DNA of 17,012 nucleotides from the NCBI GenBank assembly GCA_036653075.1, contig JAVVUQ010000026.1, positions 1 to 17,012 on the forward strand. Reading direction: 5' to 3'. The translations under genes were made by a program, and so were the position numbers. This document shows positions 6,924 through 13,258 of the stretch, piece after piece; position 1 is the first letter of the stretch; each line of letters starts with the position of its first letter. Below the pieces are notes generated by a model. That model made no database searches. It was given only the letters and a program-made list of their open reading frames with translations, and had not been told where the DNA came from. The DNA comes from JAVVUQ01 sp036653075 (GTDB taxonomy: Bacteria; Bacillota; Clostridia; Christensenellales; CAG-314).

Positions 6924-8351
6924 TTATTTTGGATTGTTTAATTTGAAGATTGTTATTGAATTGTTGATATCTTTTTCTTTTGCTTCATTGCCGTATCTAT
7001 CAACGTCATTGGCATTTTTTGCGCCGTGTGTTAAGCAAAGAGCGCCGTTTATGCAGCCGCCTTCGCACGCCATACCTTCAAAGAACTTTTCTGTTGCTTT
7101 TCCAAATTTTAATCTTGTGAGCGCCATTTTACATTCTGTAATTCCGTTCATTGCGATTGATTGAACTTTAATTCCTTTCTTTTCCGCTTGTTCTGTAATT
7201 CCTTGACAAATGCCGCCGCTTTTGGCAAAAATTCTGCCATAGAATGAAGCGTTGTTTAGTACTGTATCTTCATAGCTGCTAACGTCTATATCTTTAGCGT
7301 CCAAAAATGCTTGTAATTCTTCAAAAGAGATTACATTGTCGATATATCCGTGTGTTTTTGGCAATTTATATTCCATTTTTTTGCCGCTACAAGGCCCGAT
7401 AAACACTACTTTAGCGGTTGGGTCGCTTGCTTTGATTAATTTCGCAGTTTGAATCATTGGCGACAAGTTTTCTGATATATACTTTGCAAGTTCTGGATAA
7501 TTCTTTTCAACGTACATTACAAATGATGGACAGCATGATGTTAATAATATGCCTTTTTCAATAAATTCGTCTCCTTCCAGATGTAAATCAATATCTGCGC
7601 CCAACGCAGCTTCAACGACTTGATGAAAACCTAATTGTTTGATACCTGTAACAACTTGTTCTATTTTTGCATATTTAAATTGGCTTACAATACTTGGAGC
7701 GATAACAGCGTACACTTTATATGTTTGGTTGTTATTAGAATTTTGTAATATCTGTATTGTTTCTGTAATCATTGATTTGTCGCTTATTGCGCCAAAGGGG
7801 CATTGATAGACGCAAGCGCCGCAAGAGATACATTTGTCGTTGTCAATAGCCGCTTGTTTATCTTCGTTCATTGATAATGCGCCTACTTTACAGCTTGTAA
7901 TACACGGTCTACTTTGCTGTATAATAGCGCTATATGGACACGCTTTAACGCATTTACCACATTCAATACATTTTTCTTTATCGATTGTAGCGCGCTTTCC
8001 AACTATTGTAATAGCGTTTTTAGGACAATTTTCTTTACAAGGATGTTGTATACAACCACGACAAGCTTGTGTAACAATCATTCCACCCACTGGACATTCA
8101 TCGCACGCAATTTCAATAACTTCAATAACATTAGGATTACTTTTATCTCCGCCTGTCGCTAATTTAACCATTTCTTGAACTACCGCGCGTTCTTTAAAGA
8201 CGCAACAACGCATAGTCGGACGTTTGCCCTCAATGATTTCTTTTGATATATCGACTTGTAAATTGTCGGTATTTTTTGCATAAATATGCTTAATTACTGC
8301 TTTAAGTGTTTTGTATTTTAATAATTGAACATTTGTATCGAATATTCTCAT
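6924..8351 (-). CDS. Group-B-type monomeric [FeFe] hydrogenase
   Basis: Predicted cytoplasmic iron-sulfur enzyme of the [FeFe]-hydrogenase superfamily, expected to couple ferredoxin to H2/H+ chemistry. The catalytic role of group B members is less well established than that of group A. The 475 residues start with ~80 poorly characterised residues. A ferredoxin-like region follows with cysteine sets C97/100/105/109, C128/131/134/138, C150/154 and C174/177/180/184. The H-cluster domain has all three signatures: TSCCP (C273 proton-relay position, C274 ligand), GPCSGKK (C321) and MACEGGC (C429, C433). The length and the GPC rather than MPC loop point to group B. GGAGG lies 7 nt before the ATG. 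It is the last gene of the hydrogenase island, 149 bp after the phosphatase gene, with no convincing promoter of its own in that gap. Transcription likely ends at 6754-6790. Confidence 0.9.
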   Translation of the reverse strand: MRIFDTNVQLLKYKTLKAVIKHIYAKNTDNLQVDISKEIIEGKRPTMRCCVFKERAVVQEMVKLATGGDKSNPNVIEVIEIACDECPVGGMIVTQACRGCIQHPCKENCPKNAITIVGKRATIDKEKCIECGKCVKACPYSAIIQQSRPCITSCKVGALSMNEDKQAAIDNDKCISCGACVYQCPFGAISDKSMITETIQILQNSNNNQTYKVYAVIAPSIVSQFKYAKIEQVVTGIKQLGFHQVVEAALGADIDLHLEGDEFIEKGILLTSCCPSFVMYVEKNYPELAKYISENLSPMIQTAKLIKASDPTAKVVFIGPCSGKKMEYKLPKTHGYIDNVISFEELQAFLDAKDIDVSSYEDTVLNNASFYGRIFAKSGGICQGITEQAEKKGIKVQSIAMNGITECKMALTRLKFGKATEKFFEGMACEGGCINGALCLTHGAKNANDVDRYGNEAKEKDINNSITIFKLNNPK

Positions 8352-8500
8352 TATTTGTCCTCCAAAATGGTTGAATATTTTCCGTTTTTACTTATAAATA
8401 ATCTGCTATTATATATATTTTTTATATTAAATGCTCATAAACATATGGATAATCTAACTTTAATGCTTTTCCAACTTAAATTCTTTTTGTTTATTATATA

Positions 8501-9661
8501 TTAATCGTACTGAACCGTAACTTCTTTGCCCATTTTCTTTAAATTCGCTGATACGGATTCTACTAACTTCAATTTCATTGTTATATCAATTGGCAAACCT
8601 TGATGCGCCGCATTTATACTTTGTCCTACATAAAAGTTTACGTGAGTAGCTTTTTCAAATAGCATATCTGCAAGCAATGACGCTCCGTCTTTTTTATTAA
8701 AATATTTAGGATTTAAATCACTCGGCGAAAGATATTTTTCCGAAAGTTGTAACAATTTTCGCATTGTAAGCACTCCTTCGGTAGTTAAATCTATACCATC
8801 TATTTTCGCTATTGGTGGAACATCTCTATCGGGAAACTCAAAGGTTGTTACTACTTCTTTTTTTAAATATCTCGCAACAATCATCGAACTTGTACCGCCG
8901 CATACCACTTTTTTACCTTTAGCTTCCAAAAATCTCGCTATATAAAAATTATCCTTTTCTTTATCCACAGGAGGGCCTACCATAAGGTCAACATTCAATT
9001 CTTCTCTTATTCTAACTGCAGCTACCGTTGTATCATCGCCAGGTTTGTCCAAATACAAATCGTTACAAGCGCTCGTTAAAAGACACGATATACATCTCGC
9101 TGACATTTCAGGCGTAATTGTTCTATCTAAATATTCGATAATTTCCTTTCGTTGCCATCCAAAATTAAGAATCTTGCCTATCCCTGCGTGAATTGTGCCA
9201 TCAGACATAACAAGTACAACATCGCCCTTTTCCAATTGCAAATCGGATTTATACACCTTTTTATCGTATATAATTAATTCTTCTCTTATAAAATCTTGAC
9301 ATTTGCCCTTATGATAATATACTGCTTGAGGATTATCAAACTCAAACATATATCCTTTGCCCTGTTTATTTACGTGAATAACTGAAAAAGTCGAATACGC
9401 TACGTTTCTTATTTTACATACGGGCAACGTTTGCAAAATTGTTTCAATGCACTCATCCATAGCGATATCGTTTGACACCATTGTACATAATATTTTTGAT
9501 GTGAGAATGGATAATATATTCGCTTTAACGCCGCTGCCTAATCCATCAGCTAACACCAAAGTAGTATACTCTCCATTTATATGTGAAGCTACATTATCTC
9601 CGCACAACTCTTCGCCGCTTTTGTTTACGGATGTATAGCCATTTTCTAAATATAAATTCAT
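8501..9661 (-). CDS. SpoIIE/PP2C-type serine phosphatase linked to the sensory hydrogenase
   Basis: Predicted metal-dependent serine/threonine phosphatase. Residues 1-218 of the 386 contain the PP2C/SpoIIE landmarks ADGLGSG (D39, G40), SDG (D154, G155) and GDDTT (D209, D210), the acidic residues that bind Mn/Mg. Residues ~220-386 form a second region I cannot assign, containing GGTSSMIVARYL (255-266). No membrane segment is present, unlike SpoIIE itself. The ATG at 9661 was chosen for GGGAGG 5 nt upstream. A frame start ten codons earlier lacks one. It begins 49 bp after the sensory hydrogenase gene, so the two are surely co-transcribed. Genome surveys describe this pairing as phosphatase-linked (group C3) [FeFe] hydrogenases, with the phosphatase as proposed output. 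The phosphoprotein substrate is not visible in this window. Confidence 0.9.
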   Translation of the reverse strand: MNLYLENGYTSVNKSGEELCGDNVASHINGEYTTLVLADGLGSGVKANILSILTSKILCTMVSNDIAMDECIETILQTLPVCKIRNVAYSTFSVIHVNKQGKGYMFEFDNPQAVYYHKGKCQDFIREELIIYDKKVYKSDLQLEKGDVVLVMSDGTIHAGIGKILNFGWQRKEIIEYLDRTITPEMSARCISCLLTSACNDLYLDKPGDDTTVAAVRIREELNVDLMVGPPVDKEKDNFYIARFLEAKGKKVVCGGTSSMIVARYLKKEVVTTFEFPDRDVPPIAKIDGIDLTTEGVLTMRKLLQLSEKYLSPSDLNPKYFNKKDGASLLADMLFEKATHVNFYVGQSINAAHQGLPIDITMKLKLVESVSANLKKMGKEVTVQYD

Positions 9662-9710
9662 TTCTGCCTCCCAAATACAATCTTTAAACAAAAAATAAAA
9701 TTATACGCTT

Positions 9711-11411
9711 TTATTGTTTGTTTTCCGCATCGGATAGCGCTTTTTTCAATTTAAGTAAAGCTACTTTTGTTTCTGCGGTAGTTTCGCCAAGAAGCGACGC
9801 AATTTCTTGAGCTACGCGCATTTGTTTTTTTATTACTTCGTCTGTAGTTGCTATTGTGTCAAATCTTACTTTACTTAATTTATCGCCATAATTTACTTCT
9901 TCGGTTATATCGGACATAAAGCCAAACAATACGCTATGCTCTTTTAGCACAATGATGGATAACTCTATATATGTTTGTGTTTTATCAATAAATACACGCT
10001 TTTTTATTAAATTTTTATTTTCCATTTGCGCTAACATAAAATCTGTCGGGTTAGCAAAATCAACAAAATTTCGACCTTTATATTCGCCAAAATCTAATCC
10101 TAACATTGTCATTGCTTTTTTATTAATTTCAACTATTTTAATGTCATTATCTAATACGATAATTCCATTCGGGCTTTGTTGAAGTATCTCGTAAGACATT
10201 GTTTCTGCTCTCTCACGCATATATGGCAAACACATATCTAATTCAGCGTATCCTTTTGCTACCGCCCAAGCTTTTTCACGGCAAGATGAATATCCGCAAG
10301 CGCCGCAGTTGAGTTCGTCTTCTTTTGTAAGTTTTCCCGTTTTAGCTAATATCTCATTTATCTCTCTTTCTGAAACCGGTTCAATTTTACTCCTTAAGCG
10401 TGGATAAACAGTCGCTATTTCTGCTGTGGAAACAGCCGATTTTTCAAGTTTACTGCGATTTAAAGTTTCATTTACGTATTTTCGAATTTCTTCATTAGAC
10501 TTTAAAGCGCGCCCTTTTGCATTTAAACTGCAAGGACCATTTATACAAGAATACTCGCAAGCGCTTAATTCTATAAACATTCCGTTAAGATCTTCAATAC
10601 CCTCTAATACTTCCATACATTTTTGTATTCCATCAATGGCTACAAATTCATAATTTTCAGGACATTTACCAAAAGATTCAATTATACCACGACTGATTGG
10701 ATAATACTTAGCTCTGTTAGATAATCCATTTTTGTCTACGTCTAATTTTGCGATTTCATCAAATACAATCCCTTTTTCTTCTAACATTAAATTCAAATCT
10801 TCAAACGTTAATGCAGCATCAACCAAATCACTCTCTTGCGCTTCACGTTTTTTGGCTATGCAAGGTCCAATAAAAACAACTTTAGCGTCAGGATTTTGCT
10901 TTCTTATAATTTTAGCGTGCGCTATCATCGGAGAATCTACCTTTGCTAAAAATGGCAACGCCTTAGGAAAATAAAGCTGTATTAATCGATTTACCGCAGG
11001 ACACGCCGACGTTATAAAATTTTTATATTCGCCGCTTATTAGTAGCTCTCTATATCTATCCGTTACTAATTTTGCGCCTACTGCCGTTTCTTCAGCGTCA
11101 TAAAAGCCTAACTTCCCTAACGCTATCTTCATAGTAGAAAAATCATCGACATCAAAATTAGAAACAAAAGAAGGCGCCAACGACGCTATAACTTTTTTAT
11201 TAGATTTAAGCATCTTCTCTACTACCGCTCTATCGCTATGCACCTGCTTTGCGTTTTGCGGACACACTTTCGTACAAGTTCCGCATAGAATACACCTATC
11301 ATCAATAATCTTAGCTTGATGACCAATAACAGCAATCGCCTTGACGGGACAGCTTCTTAAACATTTATAGCAATTTTTACAGCTTGCATTTTTAAAATCT
11401 AAACAATTCAT
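9711..11411 (-). CDS. Sensory-type [FeFe] hydrogenase with PAS domain (HydS-like, group C)
   Basis: Predicted cytoplasmic H2/redox sensor. Domains of the 566 residues, in order: an N-terminal two-cluster ferredoxin (C11/14/17/21 and C40/43/46/50); an H-cluster domain (~75-300) with TSACP (C137), GPCIAKK (C184) and ACEYSC (C285, C289); a four-cysteine [4Fe-4S] module (C369, C372, C377, C394); a PAS domain (~403-503, starting EILQQSPNGIIVLD); and a C-terminal helical tail without kinase motifs. The four cysteines expected to hold the H-cluster are present. Ala136 replaces the cysteine that serves as proton relay in catalytic enzymes, which matches reported sensory relatives and suggests slow turnover. 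TAGGAG lies 8 nt before the ATG. It is followed after 49 bp by the phosphatase gene and preceded by two [2Fe-2S] protein genes, fitting a signalling operon. The assignment to group C3 rests on architecture and neighbours. Confidence 0.92.
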   Translation of the reverse strand: MNCLDFKNASCKNCYKCLRSCPVKAIAVIGHQAKIIDDRCILCGTCTKVCPQNAKQVHSDRAVVEKMLKSNKKVIASLAPSFVSNFDVDDFSTMKIALGKLGFYDAEETAVGAKLVTDRYRELLISGEYKNFITSACPAVNRLIQLYFPKALPFLAKVDSPMIAHAKIIRKQNPDAKVVFIGPCIAKKREAQESDLVDAALTFEDLNLMLEEKGIVFDEIAKLDVDKNGLSNRAKYYPISRGIIESFGKCPENYEFVAIDGIQKCMEVLEGIEDLNGMFIELSACEYSCINGPCSLNAKGRALKSNEEIRKYVNETLNRSKLEKSAVSTAEIATVYPRLRSKIEPVSEREINEILAKTGKLTKEDELNCGACGYSSCREKAWAVAKGYAELDMCLPYMRERAETMSYEILQQSPNGIIVLDNDIKIVEINKKAMTMLGLDFGEYKGRNFVDFANPTDFMLAQMENKNLIKKRVFIDKTQTYIELSIIVLKEHSVLFGFMSDITEEVNYGDKLSKVRFDTIATTDEVIKKQMRVAQEIASLLGETTAETKVALLKLKKALSDAENKQ

Positions 11412-11532
11412 TTTTACAGCTCCTAAGATGTAAATCTTTTTTTAATGACAAATTACTCCTATTTATGCGCATATAAATACTACGATAAAATAAAAGCTCA
11501 TCTTTTATCTAACGCTTATTTGCTCGTTTTCT

Positions 11533-11549
11533 ACGCTTGTCATAAGCGT
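11533..11549. promoter_or_regulatory. Intercistronic hairpin upstream of the sensory hydrogenase gene
   Basis: ACGCTT (11533-11538) and AAGCGT (11544-11549) form a perfect 6-bp GC-containing stem with a 5-nt loop, and outer CGTT/AACG can extend it across small internal loops. No T-run follows on the minus strand, so it is not a standard terminator. In the 159-bp gap it could stabilise or process the operon mRNA, or bind a regulator. Confidence 0.4.
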
Positions 11550-11570
11550 CGTAACGATTATATTTAATTA

Positions 11571-11822
11571 TTAATTATCTATAACTCGTGGATAAACTTC
11601 TTTTAAAAAGACATCTTCAACATTTTCAGCGTTTACGTGATGAAGAAATATTTCGTCCGCTTTCATCGTGACGCCCGTTGCGCAATTGCCTAAACAGAAA
11701 CTTGCAGCAAGCTCAATTTTATCCTCAACATCATATTTTTTGATAAGTTCTTGCATTTTTGTAATAACGTCATATGACCCTTTTAAATGGCACGAACTGC
11801 CGACACATACAAGTAATTTCAT
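11571..11822 (-). CDS. Thioredoxin-fold [2Fe-2S] ferredoxin (NuoE C-domain-like), 83 aa
   Basis: Small soluble electron carrier of the thioredoxin-like [2Fe-2S] family. The cluster ligands follow the NuoE/HydC pattern C-x4-C and C-x3-C: C6, C11, C43 and C47. The surrounding CVGSSCHLKGS and FCLGNC segments are characteristic. It contains only the C-terminal half of a NuoE-type subunit and is therefore a stand-alone domain. AAGGAG precedes the ATG by about 8 nt. It lies 159 bp before the sensory hydrogenase gene and 228 bp after a paralogous gene, so it probably shuttles electrons to or from the sensor or the group-B-type hydrogenase. That role is inferred from context. Partner subunits (NuoF-like flavoprotein) are absent from the window. 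Confidence 0.88.
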   Translation of the reverse strand: MKLLVCVGSSCHLKGSYDVITKMQELIKKYDVEDKIELAASFCLGNCATGVTMKADEIFLHHVNAENVEDVFLKEVYPRVIDN

Positions 11823-11922
11823 AGTTGTTCTCCTTGAAAAGATTTAATTTATAGCTATAGCGAATACTAATATATAGTAATTTGGCTAATTTTCCATCGC
11901 AACATAGATTATTTTAAAAACG

Positions 11923-11970
11923 TAATGCAAACATTGCAAAATATGTTTGTATTAATACTAATTTGCATTA
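11923..11970. promoter_or_regulatory. Nested inverted repeats between the two [2Fe-2S] protein genes
   Basis: Within 48 bases lie an outer repeat TAATGCAAA (11923-11931) / TTTGCATTA (11962-11970), an overlapping inner repeat CAAACAT (11928-11934) / ATGTTTG (11943-11949), and the self-palindrome GTATTAATAC (11949-11958). All arms are perfect. The outer and inner arms overlap, so alternative pairings are possible. A possible promoter, TTGCGA-17 nt-TACTAT, lies just downstream on the minus strand (near 11900). The region is a candidate operator or attenuator controlling the downstream sensor genes separately from the first gene. Confidence 0.45.
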
Positions 11971-12050
11971 ATTTTAATGTTTAATCTATTAAATTTCATT
12001 ATTTTTTACTGTTTTTTTAATTATTGTACATTGATTGTAATATATAAATT

Positions 12051-12305
12051 TTAAGCATTTTGCAATTTTTGAACAATTTCTCTTTCAAAAAATTCGTCTA
12101 CTTCATCTAATGTCAATGAAAAATCTTTTTCATTTACACTTACGCTTACTCCTTCATACTGACATCTACCCAAACAGAATTTGCCTGACATATCTACTTC
12201 ATCTTTTAAATTTTTTTCACAAATCAGTTTTTGCAACCGTTCAATTATATCACGCGAACCTCTTAAGTGGCAATCCGTACCAATACATACTGATAATTTT
12301 ATCAT
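12051..12305 (-). CDS. Thioredoxin-fold [2Fe-2S] ferredoxin (NuoE C-domain-like), 84 aa
   Basis: First gene of the hydrogenase island and a diverged paralogue of the 83-residue protein downstream. The ligands are C7, C12 (C-x4-C), C44 and C48 (C-x3-C), within CIGTDCHLRGS and FCLGRC. A short insertion, QYEGVSVSV, follows the second cysteine pair where the paralogue has ATGVTM, so the two copies are not a recent duplication. An extra cysteine (C29) lies in the first helix. GGAGG lies 4 nt before the ATG. The promoter candidate at 12403-12431 would drive it and possibly the whole island. The electron-transfer function is inferred from the family. The partner is presumably one of the two hydrogenases. 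Confidence 0.88.
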   Translation of the reverse strand: MIKLSVCIGTDCHLRGSRDIIERLQKLICEKNLKDEVDMSGKFCLGRCQYEGVSVSVNEKDFSLTLDEVDEFFEREIVQKLQNA

Positions 12306-12402
12306 ATTTCCTCCATTACTTCAACTTATATTTCAATGTTTATTTTAAGATTTTGTTTTTTTATTTTATTACTTAATTTTTATATATTAATTTCTATATT
12401 TA

Positions 12403-12431
12403 TTTATATATTTTAGTATTTTAATCTTCAA
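12403..12431 (-). promoter_or_regulatory. Candidate promoter of the hydrogenase island
   Basis: On the minus strand TTGAAG (12426-12431) is followed after 17 nt by TATAAA (12403-12408), 98 bp before the first [2Fe-2S] protein gene. Spacing is ideal and hexamer matches are moderate, in AT-rich DNA where chance matches are common. No terminator hairpin separates it from the kinase gene upstream (12497), so read-through from adhE is not excluded. Confidence 0.45.
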
Positions 12432-12496
12432 CTAACTATTTTTATCTATAAATTTATGTTTATATTCTTAATGTATAAATATTTATTGTATATTTT

Positions 12497-13246
12497 TTAC
12501 TCAAATTCAACCACGTTGACCCATTTTGATAAAAATTCTCTTTCTTCTTTTTTCCCTTTTACTGATTGTGACGCAGCTACAATTGGCAACCATTTATCTA
12601 TTTCTTGTTTAGCTGTGTCGCTTTTATTACAATACAATTTCAAATACTTATTTGCTATTTCCTCTTGCTTTTGTAATTTAAATAGTAGATATGTTCTTGC
12701 TGCGTCTGCGCTTCCGTTTCCTTGCGTGGCGTGAGACCAATCTAATATATAATTTCTTCCATCTTCTCCTATTATAATGTTAGAGGGACAAAAATCGCCG
12801 TGACATAATTTCGTCTGTTTTGTCATTCCGTGCAATCTTGTATGCAATTCGTACCTTGTGCTTGCATCGAAACTACTTTCGCTTATTTTTCTATCCATTT
12901 TGTCTATAAGTTTATTAAGCAGTGGCGCTTTATGATTTTGCATTTGCAATTGCAAGTCAACGAACAAATTTAAATAGTAATCTATTTTATCTAATTCTTG
13001 CAACATTAGTCTATCTAAGCCTTTTCCTTTTACATAATCCATTACTATCGCCCATTTTCCGTCTACGTTAGTTACTTGTTGAATTTTTGGAATATTTAAT
13101 TCCGTTTCTTCTACTCGAGACTGATTGAGCGCTTCATTAAAGACATCGGATTTTGAATAATCCTTATCAAATAATTTTATTACGTTATCGCCATCACGGT
13201 AAACAGTTTTACCTGTTCTAACAGCTATAATTCTTTCATAATTCAT
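12497..13246 (-). CDS. APH-fold phosphotransferase, substrate unknown
   Basis: Protein of 249 residues with the aminoglycoside/choline-kinase fold. The visible features are a nucleotide-binding lysine in VIKLF (K24), the catalytic loop HGDFCPSN (149-156; D151, N156), and the metal-binding segment ILDWSHA (D169). The C-terminal ~50 residues are helical and lysine-rich. These residues make it an active kinase candidate, but the family acts on antibiotics, choline, sugars, homoserine and proteins, so the substrate cannot be read from sequence. It is shorter than typical aminoglycoside kinases, and resistance is only one possibility. The Shine-Dalgarno AGGAGG begins inside the stop codon of adhE (TAGGAGG), 8 nt before the ATG. 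The two genes are therefore co-transcribed and probably translationally coupled. Confidence 0.85.
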   Translation of the reverse strand: MNYERIIAVRTGKTVYRDGDNVIKLFDKDYSKSDVFNEALNQSRVEETELNIPKIQQVTNVDGKWAIVMDYVKGKGLDRLMLQELDKIDYYLNLFVDLQLQMQNHKAPLLNKLIDKMDRKISESSFDASTRYELHTRLHGMTKQTKLCHGDFCPSNIIIGEDGRNYILDWSHATQGNGSADAARTYLLFKLQKQEEIANKYLKLYCNKSDTAKQEIDKWLPIVAASQSVKGKKEEREFLSKWVNVVEFE

Positions 13247-13258
13247 AATCGTAACCTC

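Noticed and set aside
12497..13246. Aminoglycoside resistance gene
   Set aside because: The fold is shared by many kinases, the protein is short, and the gene is embedded in an adhE operon without mobile elements. The substrate is left open.
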